A stretch of DNA of 64,000 nucleotides from Paenibacillus macquariensis (GTDB taxonomy: Bacteria; Bacillota; Bacilli; Paenibacillales; Paenibacillaceae), in NCBI RefSeq assembly GCF_900156375.1, contig NZ_FTNK01000011.1, positions 1 to 64,000 on the forward strand, read 5' to 3'. A program made the translations under genes and the position numbers. Positions 44,625 to 53,188 of the stretch are shown piece after piece. Numbering within the stretch: position 1 is the first letter of the stretch; the number at the start of each line of letters is the position of its first letter. The notes under the pieces are model-generated. The model searched no databases and was not told the origin of the DNA. It saw nothing but the letters and a program-made list of their open reading frames with translations.

Positions 44625-44666
44625 AAAAAAAGACGCCTTGATTCTGCATCCGCAGTAAGGTGTCTT
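44625..44666 (-). terminator. terminator after the 68-residue membrane protein gene
   Basis: On the minus strand AAGACACCTT and AAGGCGTCTT pair (one mismatch) around an inner CTGC-GGAT-GCAG stem-loop, followed by a run of seven T residues. Confidence 0.85.
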
Positions 44667-44702
44667 CGTTGGTGTTGCTTTCTTCTAAGTATTCTTGTGA
44701 TC

Positions 44703-44909
44703 CTAGCCAATCCATCCTAATACCATCGCATAATCCGAGTATAGGAAGACCAATAAACTAACTACGCTAAACCCAATAGCGAATAGATTCTTAACAGGCT
44801 GTGTTACCAAACGTACGACCCCAATTAAAATTAGGATTGTAAAAATAATCATAAATATATCGAACGTATGGAAATTAGATACAGCCTCAGCACCTTCTGC
44901 CAACAACAT
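44703..44909 (-). CDS. small two-helix membrane protein, function unknown
   Basis: 68 residues from ATG 44909, 8 nt after GGAGG. It has a short acidic N terminus, a first membrane helix (about 18-36), a basic turn (R-L-V-T-Q-P-V-K) and a second helix (about 44-62). It has its own promoter-like sequence and a terminator, so it is probably a genuine monocistronic gene. It lies downstream of uvrB-uvrA. I do not recognise the family; it is not obviously CsbA, the small membrane protein near uvrBA in B. subtilis. Confidence 0.7.
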   Translation of the reverse strand: MLLAEGAEAVSNFHTFDIFMIIFTILILIGVVRLVTQPVKNLFAIGFSVVSLLVFLYSDYAMVLGWIG

Positions 44910-44960
44910 ACAGTGTACCTCCCTCTATGAAACATCACGTCAATTTTTACCTATATTTAT

Positions 44961-44989
44961 ATGTTATCCTGCCGATCTATCTTATGCAA
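44961..44989 (-). promoter_or_regulatory. probable promoter of the small membrane protein gene
   Basis: On the minus strand TTGCAT (44984-44989), a 17-nt spacer and TAACAT (44961-44966) lie about 50 nt before the start. The rest of 44990-45240 holds a plus-strand AAGGAGG with a 16-codon frame (reported under findings) and the uvrA terminator. Confidence 0.45.
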
Positions 44990-45121
44990 GCCCCGATTTT
45001 AGAAAAAAATGAATTTGTCACGGAATATTCTCTAAAAAGGAGGATTCCCACGCTTTGTATATGATTTTATTCATTGTTTATATGAACTCAAATTCATTCC
45101 AATAAGGCACCCGTAATCGTC

Positions 45122-45158
45122 AAATAGCCTCCACCTTGTTAGAAGGCGGAGACTATTT
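45122..45158 (-). terminator. terminator-like hairpin after uvrA
   Basis: Two 16-nt arms (45122-45137 and 45143-45158) with a 5-nt loop pair completely on the minus strand when two G-U pairs are allowed; on the plus strand they leave two mismatches. The T run is short. Confidence 0.7.
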
Positions 45159-45244
45159 AATACCTGCCAAACTTCTAAAGTATAGTGATCAACAATACAA
45201 ATACGCGATCACTACGCTTATTCTTACATGACCATAAATCATTG

Positions 45245-48106
45245 TTAGCTATACACTTCCATAGCTTTACTTCGTGCAATATCACGTTCAAGCACAGGCT
45301 TCAAATACTTGCCGGTGTAAGATCCCTCTACTTTTATAAGCTGCTCCGGTGTACCCGTTGCTAAGATCGTACCCCCACCACTACCGCCTTCTGGTCCTAG
45401 ATCAATTAGGTAATCCGCCGTCTTAATGACGTCGAGATTGTGTTCAATGACAAGAACGGTCTCTCCAGAGTCAACTAAACGATGAAGAACGGTCAACAGT
45501 CGAGCGATATCGTCTACATGAAGACCCGTCGTTGGCTCATCAAGAATATACAAAGTCTTACCTGTACTTCGACGGTATAGTTCTGAAGCAAGCTTCACAC
45601 GTTGTGCCTCTCCACCCGACAGTGTCGTTGCTGGTTGCCCCATCTTCACATAGCCAAGTCCCACATCCAGTATCGTCTGTAACTTACGGTGAATACGTGG
45701 AATATTCTTAAAGAACTCAGTAGCATCTTCAATGGTCATATCTAACACTTCTGCAATGCTCTTATTCTTATATTTAACTTCCAAGGTTTCACGGTTATAA
45801 CGTTTACCCTTACATACCTCACAAGGAACATAAACATCAGGTAGAAAGTGCATCTCTATCTTAATAATTCCATCACCACGACACGCTTCGCAGCGCCCAC
45901 CCTTCACATTAAAGCTGAATCGACCCTTCTTATAGCCCCGCATCTTCGCTTCGTTGGTCTGAGCATATATATCACGGATGTCATCGAATACACCTGTATA
46001 CGTAGCCGGATTAGATCTTGGTGTACGCCCAATAGGCGATTGGTCAATATCAACAACCTTCTCCAGATGCTCTAATCCCTTAATCTCCTTATGCTGACCA
46101 GGTCGTACTTTGACCGCCCGATTCAATTCACGAGCTAGCTTCTTATAGAGAATTTCGTTGATAAGCGTAGATTTACCTGAACCTGATACACCAGTAACTG
46201 CAGTGAACACCCCTAAAGGTATCTTCACATTAAGGTTCTTCAGATTATTCTCTTTGGCACCCCTAATTTCCAACCAGCGGTCTTCAGGCTTACGCCGATT
46301 ACTACTCACTGGGATGAATTTACGTCCACTTAAGTACTGTCCTGTTAGCGAGTCTGGATGGTCCATAATCTCTTGTGGTGTGCCTTGAGCAATCACTTGA
46401 CCCCCATGAATTCCTGCGCCTGGTCCGATATCAATAATATGATCCGCCGCCATCATCGTATCTTCATCATGCTCAACCACAATAAGTGTATTCCCCAAAT
46501 CTCTCATATGCAAAAGCGTCGTTATTAATCGATCGTTATCACGTTGGTGCAGACCTATACTTGGCTCATCTAGAATATAGAGGACACCCATCAGGCTAGA
46601 ACCAATCTGAGTGGCTAGGCGAATGCGCTGTGCTTCACCACCTGATAATGTCCCTGCTGCACGACTCAAAGACAAATAATCTAAGCCCACATTGACGAGA
46701 AACCCAAGTCTACTATCAATCTCCTTCAAGATCATCGTAGCAATGGCCGTCTCCTTCTCGCTCAATACTAGACTATCAAACAGCTTCATCGCATCTCCGA
46801 TCGAGAGACTGGTTACATCTGCGATATTATGATTGTCCACCGTCACAGCTAATATTTCTTTCTTTAGACGATGACCTTTACATACCTCACAAGGCTTGGC
46901 GCTCATGAATCCTTCAATGAACTCACGAATTCCTTCCGATGCCGTCTCACGATATCGACGTTCTAGATTCGGAATGATGCCTTCAAAAATCACGAGCGCT
47001 TCTTTACGGTGTCCAAAGTCATTCTCGTATTTGAATCGAACCTTCTGCTCTCCCGTCCCATGTAACAACTTCTCCATCTGATCTGGCTTCAGTTCACTGA
47101 CCGGAACATCCTGTGGGATAGTGAAGTGTTCACACACCGATTTCAAGAACTGTGGATAATAGTTAGATGTACTTCCTGTCCAAGCTAAGAAGGCGCCATC
47201 CTCAATCGATTTACTCATATCTGGAATCAATAAGTCCTGATCCACAATCATCTTCACGCCAAGGCCATCACACTCCGTACATGCCCCAAATGGACTATTG
47301 AACGAGAACATTCTTGGTGCCAGCTCTTCCATACTGAATCCACAAATAGGACATGCGAAGTTCGAACTGAATCGCAGTTCTTCCTCGCCCATAACGTCAA
47401 CTAATAATTGTCCACCTGATAATTTCAATGCAGTCTCAATGGAATCAGCTAGTCTGGACTCCACATCCTCCTTGATGACAATACGGTCAACCACGACTTC
47501 AATGGTATGCTTCTTATTCTTCTCAAGTTCGATATCCTCCGACAAGTCTCGAAGTTCTCCATTCACACGCACGCGAACAAAACCCTGCTTACTGATATCC
47601 GTAAACAGCGATTTATGTTCTCCTTTACGCCCAGAAATGACAGGAGCTAGAAGTTGTAACCTCGTCTTCTCAGGATATTGCATAATCCGATCCACCATCT
47701 GCTCCACGGTCTGTGATGTAATCTCGATACCGTGAGTTGGGCAGTGAGGATGACCCACACGTGCAAATAACAACCGTAAATAATCATAAATCTCAGTCAC
47801 TGTTCCCACAGTAGATCGAGGATTGCGGCTCGTCGTCTTCTGATCGATAGAAATAGCCGGTGACAGACCTTCAATAGAATCTACATCTGGCTTCTCCATC
47901 TGACCTAGAAATTGACGTGCGTAAGCAGAAAGGGACTCTACATAACGCCGTTGGCCTTCCGCATAGATCGTGTCGAACGCCAAAGATGACTTACCTGAGC
48001 CACTTAGTCCTGTCAACACGACAAAACGATTTCTCGGAATCGTAATATCAATATTCTTCAGATTATGGGCTCTAGCGCCCTTTATAATAATGTTCTCATT
48101 TGCCAA
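45245..48106 (-). CDS. uvrA: excinuclease ABC subunit A (UvrA)
   Basis: This is the damage-recognition ATPase of nucleotide excision repair; it loads UvrB at lesions. The 953 residues have two ABC modules (Walker A G-L-S-G-S-G-K-S-S near residue 35 and G-V-S-G-S-G-K-S-T in the second half). Signatures L-S-G-G-E-A-Q-R occur twice. Zinc-finger cysteines are in C-P-I-C-G-F, C-x-x-C (C-E-V-C-K-G-H) and C-E-A-C-R-G-D. The start is TTG 48106, 10 nt after AAGGAG. It follows uvrB by 73 nt. Confidence 0.98.
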   Translation of the reverse strand: MANENIIIKGARAHNLKNIDITIPRNRFVVLTGLSGSGKSSLAFDTIYAEGQRRYVESLSAYARQFLGQMEKPDVDSIEGLSPAISIDQKTTSRNPRSTVGTVTEIYDYLRLLFARVGHPHCPTHGIEITSQTVEQMVDRIMQYPEKTRLQLLAPVISGRKGEHKSLFTDISKQGFVRVRVNGELRDLSEDIELEKNKKHTIEVVVDRIVIKEDVESRLADSIETALKLSGGQLLVDVMGEEELRFSSNFACPICGFSMEELAPRMFSFNSPFGACTECDGLGVKMIVDQDLLIPDMSKSIEDGAFLAWTGSTSNYYPQFLKSVCEHFTIPQDVPVSELKPDQMEKLLHGTGEQKVRFKYENDFGHRKEALVIFEGIIPNLERRYRETASEGIREFIEGFMSAKPCEVCKGHRLKKEILAVTVDNHNIADVTSLSIGDAMKLFDSLVLSEKETAIATMILKEIDSRLGFLVNVGLDYLSLSRAAGTLSGGEAQRIRLATQIGSSLMGVLYILDEPSIGLHQRDNDRLITTLLHMRDLGNTLIVVEHDEDTMMAADHIIDIGPGAGIHGGQVIAQGTPQEIMDHPDSLTGQYLSGRKFIPVSSNRRKPEDRWLEIRGAKENNLKNLNVKIPLGVFTAVTGVSGSGKSTLINEILYKKLARELNRAVKVRPGQHKEIKGLEHLEKVVDIDQSPIGRTPRSNPATYTGVFDDIRDIYAQTNEAKMRGYKKGRFSFNVKGGRCEACRGDGIIKIEMHFLPDVYVPCEVCKGKRYNRETLEVKYKNKSIAEVLDMTIEDATEFFKNIPRIHRKLQTILDVGLGYVKMGQPATTLSGGEAQRVKLASELYRRSTGKTLYILDEPTTGLHVDDIARLLTVLHRLVDSGETVLVIEHNLDVIKTADYLIDLGPEGGSGGGTILATGTPEQLIKVEGSYTGKYLKPVLERDIARSKAMEVYS

Positions 48107-48179
48107 CGGTTATCATCTCCTTATACTCTTACACATTTGAAAAGTGAACGATCATTATTACATCATTCATCTTATCTAT

Positions 48180-50171
48180 TTACTCTGCTTTTAGCTCTAA
48201 TAAAGCATCACGCAGCTCCGCAGCTCTTTCGAATTGTAAGTTCTTCGCCGCTTCTTTCATCTCTATTTCAAGCCGCTGAATAACCGATTGACGGTCCTTC
48301 TTCGACATCTTCGATACATTTCCTGTGAGATAATCCGCTTTGGAGTCAGCTACCTTCGTAGCTTCAATGACATCTCTTACTCTCTTAACGATCGTCTGAG
48401 GTGTAATGCCATGTTGCTCATTATAAGCGATCTGAATCGTACGTCGACGTGACGTCTCATCAATGGCCTTCCGCATCGAATCCGTAATCTTATCACCGTA
48501 CATAATGACATAACCTTCTGAGTTACGCGCGGCTCTACCACTCGTCTGAATAAGTGATCTCTCTGAACGAAGGAACCCTTCTTTATCTGCATCCAGTATG
48601 GCTACAAGTGATACCTCTGGTAAATCTAGACCTTCTCGTAATAAGTTAATACCTATTAATACATGAAAAGTACCTAGACGTAAATCTCGAAGAATAGACA
48701 AACGTTCCAATGTCTTAATATCGGAATGTAGATACCTAACCTTGATACCAATCTCCTTCAAATAATCCGTTAAATCCTCAGACATCTTCTTCGTAAGTGT
48801 CGTTACTAGCACTCGTTCATTACGTTCTATACGAAGTCTGATCTCCTCAATAAGGTTATCGATCTGCCCCTTGGTTGGCCTAACTTCTATAATAGGGTCT
48901 AGAAGGCCCGTTGGACGGATAATCTGCTGTACCATCGTCTGACAATGTTCTAGCTCATAAGGTCCCGGTGTAGCCGATACATATACGATCTGGCTAATCT
49001 TTTCTTCGAACTCCTCGAATCTGAGTGGACGATTGTCCAAAGCCGAAGGTAGTCGGAATCCGTGATCCACAAGCATGGTCTTCCGCGCACGGTCACCATT
49101 ATACATCCCCCGAATTTGAGGTAATGTGACATGCGACTCATCAATAACGACCAACATATCTTCAGGGAAATAATCCATTAATGTATACGGCGTAGCTCCT
49201 GGTTCCCGGAATGTTAGTGGTCCTGAATAGTTCTCAATCCCAGAACAGAATCCGACTTCATTCATCATCTCAATATCATACCGCGTGCGTTGCTCTAGTC
49301 GCTGAGCCTCCAATAGCTTTCCTTCCGACCTCAACGCTGTTAATCGTTCTTCAAGCTCCCGTTCAATGTTAACGAGGGCAATCTTCATCGTCTCTTCTTT
49401 GGTTACAAAGTGAGAGGCTGGGAATATAGCAATATGATCCCGCTCGCCAACCAATTCGCCAGTCAGTACATCAATCTCCGTAATTCGCTCAATCTCATCG
49501 CCGAATAATTCAACTCGAAGCGCTTGCTCCCCTTTGGAAGCTGGGAAGATCTCGATGACATCCCCCCGTACACGGAAAGTTCCGCGTACAAAATTGAGAT
49601 CATTACGTTGATATTGAATATCGACAAGTCGACTCAGAATCTCTTGGCGAGACTTCTCCATCCCAACACGCAACGAGAGCAGTAAGTCTGAATACTCACG
49701 TGGTGATCCCAGACCATAGATACATGAGACACTCGCTACAATAATTACATCACGACGTTCGAACAATGAACTCGTCGCCGAATGTCGAAGCTTATCAATT
49801 TCTTCATTTATACTTGAATCCTTCTCAATGTACGTATCCGTTGAAGGTATATAGGCTTCAGGCTGAAAGTAATCGTAATAACTAACGAAATAATCAACCG
49901 AATTATTAGGGAAGAACTCTTTGAACTCAGCCGCAAGCTGTGCAGCCAAAGTCTTATTATGTGCAATCACAAGCGTTGGGCGGTTTACCTTATTGATCAT
50001 TTGAGCAATGGTAAATGTCTTGCCGGTACCTGTTGCACCTAGCAATGTTTGTTCTTTCTTACCATTCCTAATCCCCTCTACCAATTCCTTTATGGCTGTG
50101 GGCTGATCGCCTTGCGGAGAGTATTCCGATTCAAGCTCGAACTGCTTGTTACTAATCACAATATCACTCAT
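48180..50171 (-). CDS. uvrB: excinuclease ABC subunit B (UvrB)
   Basis: This is the DNA-opening helicase-like subunit that verifies damage and recruits UvrC. The 663 residues contain Walker A L-L-G-A-T-G-T-G-K-T (about 41-50), the beta-hairpin Y-Y-D-Y-F-Q-P-E-A-Y-I-P, V-V-I-D-E-S-H, Q-T-S-G-R-A-A-R-N and a C-terminal UVR motif (M-K-E-A-A-K-N-L-Q-F-E-R-A-A-E-L-R-D). AGGGTGG lies 9 nt before ATG 50171. It is divergent from motA. A LexA-like sequence upstream may provide SOS control. Confidence 0.98.
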   Translation of the reverse strand: MSDIVISNKQFELESEYSPQGDQPTAIKELVEGIRNGKKEQTLLGATGTGKTFTIAQMINKVNRPTLVIAHNKTLAAQLAAEFKEFFPNNSVDYFVSYYDYFQPEAYIPSTDTYIEKDSSINEEIDKLRHSATSSLFERRDVIIVASVSCIYGLGSPREYSDLLLSLRVGMEKSRQEILSRLVDIQYQRNDLNFVRGTFRVRGDVIEIFPASKGEQALRVELFGDEIERITEIDVLTGELVGERDHIAIFPASHFVTKEETMKIALVNIERELEERLTALRSEGKLLEAQRLEQRTRYDIEMMNEVGFCSGIENYSGPLTFREPGATPYTLMDYFPEDMLVVIDESHVTLPQIRGMYNGDRARKTMLVDHGFRLPSALDNRPLRFEEFEEKISQIVYVSATPGPYELEHCQTMVQQIIRPTGLLDPIIEVRPTKGQIDNLIEEIRLRIERNERVLVTTLTKKMSEDLTDYLKEIGIKVRYLHSDIKTLERLSILRDLRLGTFHVLIGINLLREGLDLPEVSLVAILDADKEGFLRSERSLIQTSGRAARNSEGYVIMYGDKITDSMRKAIDETSRRRTIQIAYNEQHGITPQTIVKRVRDVIEATKVADSKADYLTGNVSKMSKKDRQSVIQRLEIEMKEAAKNLQFERAAELRDALLELKAE

Positions 50172-50203
50172 TGCCCAATACCACCCTTATCATCTAAAAT
50201 AGT

Positions 50204-50231
50204 TAAAGAATATGTCGAGAATTCCCGATAT
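50204..50231 (+). promoter_or_regulatory. sigma-D (FliA-type) promoter for motAB
   Basis: TAAA (50204-50207), a 16-nt spacer and CCCGATAT (50224-50231) match the Bacillus sigma-D consensus TAAA-N14-16-GCCGATAW with one mismatch. It lies 108 nt before the motA start. Stator genes are classic sigma-D targets, so the match is meaningful. Confidence 0.65.
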
Positions 50232-50259
50232 ATAATACAAGGAATATTAACCTATATAA

Positions 50260-50271
50260 GAATATCTGTTC
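50260..50271. promoter_or_regulatory. LexA-like half-conserved SOS box upstream of uvrB
   Basis: Read towards uvrB the sequence is GAAC-AGAT-ATTC, one base from the core GAAC-N4-GTTC of Bacillota LexA boxes. It lies about 90 nt upstream of the uvrB start. uvrB is SOS-induced in Bacillus, but the imperfect match keeps this tentative. Confidence 0.3.
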
Positions 50272-50338
50272 CCATTATTATACTCGGATCAGATAGGGTA
50301 TGCAAATCCTAACATTTAGATCGGAGAGGAACACATCA

Positions 50339-51142
50339 ATGGATATCGTTACAATATTAGGTATACTAGCCGGTCTTGCTGCACTCGTTGGAGGCTTTTT
50401 ATGGGAAGGCGGACAAATTACAGGATTATTTCAACAGACGGCAGCACTTATCGTATTCGGTGGAACTATTGCCGCTGTAGTCATAAGTTACCCAACTGCA
50501 AGGTTGAAGACAATTCCACAAGCCATACGTTATGCCTTTGTTCGACCAGACAATGACATGGAGGAATTAGTCGACGATATTGTTCAGATGGCGACTACTG
50601 CACGACGTAATGGGGTACTCGCTCTCGAACGAAAGGCACAACACCACCCCAACCTATTCCTCAGCGAAGGTATGCAGATGGTAGTAGATGGAACAGAACC
50701 TGCTCTTGTAAGACAAATTATGGAGATTGAAATAGATCGCGCAGAAATGAAACATGATGGTTATGCCAAAATATTTGAATCTGCTGGTGGTTATGCACCT
50801 ACGATGGGAATTATTGGTACAGTCATGGGACTCGTTCATGTCCTTGGCAGCCTGTCAGATCCAACTGAATTGGGTCCTGCCATTGCTGTTGCATTTATCG
50901 CTACACTTTACGGTGTCGCTAGTGCTAATCTTATCTTTTTGCCCATTGCTTCCAAAATTAAATCGCGAAGTGCTGATGAAATTCAGAATATGGAGCTTCT
51001 TCTCCAGGGAATTCTTGCGATTCAGAACGGAGAACACCCTCAAATTGTCCGAAAAAAGATTTCGTTCGAAATGATGAGGACGACAGATTTGACCCCTCCT
51101 CCTTCCATGAAGAAAGGGGTTCTTGATGAGACAACAGACTAG
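50339..51142 (+). CDS. motA: flagellar motor stator protein MotA (MotA/MotP family)
   Basis: 267 residues from ATG 50339, with GGAGAGG 9 nt upstream; an in-frame ATG at 50300 lacks a ribosome binding site. Four membrane helices flank a large cytoplasmic loop that contacts the rotor (R-N-G-V-L-A-L-E-R-K and M-E-I-E-I-D-R). The helix 3-4 motif G-Y-A-P-T-M-G-I-I-G-T-V-M-G-L supplies the channel prolines. With MotB it forms the ion-driven stator. H+ or Na+ use (MotA or MotP) is not decided. It overlaps motB by 17 bp. Confidence 0.9.
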   Translation: MDIVTILGILAGLAALVGGFLWEGGQITGLFQQTAALIVFGGTIAAVVISYPTARLKTIPQAIRYAFVRPDNDMEELVDDIVQMATTARRNGVLALERKAQHHPNLFLSEGMQMVVDGTEPALVRQIMEIEIDRAEMKHDGYAKIFESAGGYAPTMGIIGTVMGLVHVLGSLSDPTELGPAIAVAFIATLYGVASANLIFLPIASKIKSRSADEIQNMELLLQGILAIQNGEHPQIVRKKISFEMMRTTDLTPPPSMKKGVLDETTD

Positions 51143-51968
51143 GCGACCATCTCGGGGTCGAGGAAATAAGACTGAACATGGTAGTCGAGACCGTTGGCTC
51201 ATAACCTATGCAGATTTAATTACTCTACTGCTGATTTTCTTCGTCATGATGTATGCCATGAGCACCCTTGACAAGAGCAAATATGATGATGTTACTCAGT
51301 CACTTCAACTGACATTCAAATCTGGTGATTCTATTCTAGAAGAAGGTTCTGGAATAACAGGTACCGCTGATAAATATACACATAAGAATCCTGACACTAC
51401 AACAACGCCACCCGCGAAGGAAATAGTGCCTGATACTCAGACACAGATACAGGAACAACAACCACAAGCATTAACTGAACGTGAACTAGCCTTCAGACAG
51501 CAAGAACAAGAGTTGCAGGGTTTGATGTCTGTCATCTCGAAATATGTATCTGATAATCAATTGGATGATCAAATTTTCGTGGCGGATAAACCACAGGGAA
51601 TCTCTATTACACTTAGCGATCAATTCGTATTCGACGCTGGTAGAGCAGACCTAAAGTCCGCTTCAGGTCCTGTACTAGCTAAGCTCGCAAGCCTTTTCAA
51701 GAACCTGGGAACTACAGTCAGTATCGAAGGTCATACGGATAATGTTCCAATCACGAACTCCTCTAAGTATAAAGATAACTGGGAATTATCCGGAGCTCGC
51801 GCCTTATCTATTCTTCGGTTCTTCCTTGAACAAGAGAACCTTAAGCCTGAAGGATTCCAATATGCTGGCTATGCTGATACCCGTCCTGTAGGAGATAACA
51901 CAACAACCCTTGGCCGTCAGAGTAATCGTCGTGTGCAGATTATTGTTCTTCGTCAACTGCAAGAGTAG
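51126..51968 (+). CDS. motB: flagellar motor stator protein MotB (MotB/MotS family)
   Basis: 280 residues from ATG 51126 (a TTG one codon earlier is possible), with AAAGGGG inside the end of motA. One membrane helix carries the ion-binding Asp in I-T-Y-A-D-L-I-T-L-L-L. A plug and linker region of about 90 residues follows, then a C-terminal OmpA-like peptidoglycan-binding domain (I-E-G-H-T-D-N-V-P, L-S-G-A-R-A, G-R-Q-S-N-R-R-V). It anchors the stator to the wall. Confidence 0.92.
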   Translation: MRQQTRRPSRGRGNKTEHGSRDRWLITYADLITLLLIFFVMMYAMSTLDKSKYDDVTQSLQLTFKSGDSILEEGSGITGTADKYTHKNPDTTTTPPAKEIVPDTQTQIQEQQPQALTERELAFRQQEQELQGLMSVISKYVSDNQLDDQIFVADKPQGISITLSDQFVFDAGRADLKSASGPVLAKLASLFKNLGTTVSIEGHTDNVPITNSSKYKDNWELSGARALSILRFFLEQENLKPEGFQYAGYADTRPVGDNTTTLGRQSNRRVQIIVLRQLQE

Positions 51969-51979
51969 TAAACACAAAT

Positions 51980-52009
51980 AAGGACAGCCGTTGAAGAACG
52001 GCTGTCCTT
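51980..52009. terminator. bidirectional terminator between motB and the ABC permease gene
   Basis: AAGGACAGCCGTT (51980-51992) pairs perfectly with AACGGCTGTCCTT (51997-52009) around GAAG. TATCTTTTA follows on the plus strand. Confidence 0.92.
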
Positions 52010-52030
52010 ATCTTTTATAATATAACCCTC

Positions 52031-53188
52031 TTACACCCCAACCCCCGTATCGCTAGGACGTAAAATCGCTGATCCAATCGCGAGCAGAATGACCGCCATC
52101 AACCCTAAGATAGATAAAGGTAGCCAGATATCCGCCAGTTGACCACCTGAGGCTATTTTCTCAACGGATTCAATGACCCACTTCTGCGGTACGAAATTAG
52201 CTGCCTTTTGCATGTAATCCGGCATGAAAGATATCGGCCAGAAACATCCCCCTATCATACAAGTTGGCGTAATAATCATGTTATTAATCATACTGGCATT
52301 ATTAGGATTTCGTACTAATCCAGCCACGGTGCTAGCTATACCCATCGCTACCAACATGAAGGAACCTAATATCAGAAAGTGTGTAAAGAATGGAATATTA
52401 TACTCATATCCTAATACCCAACGACTCAAGATCAGAATAATAATGATTTGTAAGATCCCCACAATGAAGCTTCCCATCATATGACCCACTGCGATTTGGT
52501 AAGACCTCACAGGTGCACTATATATACGTGCCATGGTTTTATTTCGACGATCATCTAATATCATCCGAACAATACTCGTTACCAATCCCATCATGAACAT
52601 GATTGTAAATCCAGTCACATTCGTAAGTCCATTCTTAGTATACAGATTATAATCTGTTTTCTGTGACGCAATTAGATGTTTACTTACTTCTTGCAGACTC
52701 TTGCTAAAGACATCTAATTGAATGCCCGCGTCCAGCTTCATCACGCTCAGACTCTCTGTCGTTCGTACCATTCTTCCAACGATACTATTCACATTCATTT
52801 TGACCATAATCCCGGCTTCACCCGCCATTAGTTCATACATGCGGATATCTTGCACATTCCCTTGTAGTAATTGTTCACTGAATCCAGAAGGAATCAATAT
52901 CCCCAATGTTCCTTTTTTATCTATAATAGTGTCCCTAAGCTCTTTTTCACCATTCAATGGTTTCAGCTCATAATTATCATTTCTAGATAATTCATCGATA
53001 ATATGTTGACCTGCAGGACCTATATCTTGATTCACGTAAGGAATATTCACCTTAGCATTACTATTCTGACCCATTAACGCTATCGTAGCCGTGACTACAA
53101 CACAAGGTAGAATAATAAAAGCAATAAATCCTTTCCGGGTTCCAATAATTCTTCTGACCATATTCAAGGCAATCGTTAAGCTATGCAT
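52031..53188 (-). CDS. ABC-2 type exporter permease (LnrN-like)
   Basis: 385 residues from ATG 53188, preceded by AAGGTGGG; the frame reaches 53212. One N-terminal helix, a long extracytoplasmic loop (about 50-165) and a C-terminal block of five helices give the ABC-2/YhgE-NatB layout. R-N-P-N-N-A-S-M-I-N-N and G-G-C-F-W-P-I-S-F-M-P are in the permease core. It overlaps the start region of the other permease by 8 bp and forms with it and the ATPase a three-gene exporter like B. subtilis LnrLMN (linearmycin resistance). Substrate not known. Confidence 0.85.
   Translation of the reverse strand: MHSLTIALNMVRRIIGTRKGFIAFIILPCVVVTATIALMGQNSNAKVNIPYVNQDIGPAGQHIIDELSRNDNYELKPLNGEKELRDTIIDKKGTLGILIPSGFSEQLLQGNVQDIRMYELMAGEAGIMVKMNVNSIVGRMVRTTESLSVMKLDAGIQLDVFSKSLQEVSKHLIASQKTDYNLYTKNGLTNVTGFTIMFMMGLVTSIVRMILDDRRNKTMARIYSAPVRSYQIAVGHMMGSFIVGILQIIIILILSRWVLGYEYNIPFFTHFLILGSFMLVAMGIASTVAGLVRNPNNASMINNMIITPTCMIGGCFWPISFMPDYMQKAANFVPQKWVIESVEKIASGGQLADIWLPLSILGLMAVILLAIGSAILRPSDTGVGV

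Noticed and set aside
47298..47735. 145-codon open frame on the plus strand opposite uvrA
   Set aside because: It is the antisense shadow of a highly conserved coding region, is Ser/Thr-rich, and has no ribosome binding site or domain. The same holds for plus-strand frames opposite pcrA (6083-6469), wzt (32542-32964 and 32968-33297) and U32 (39497-39748).
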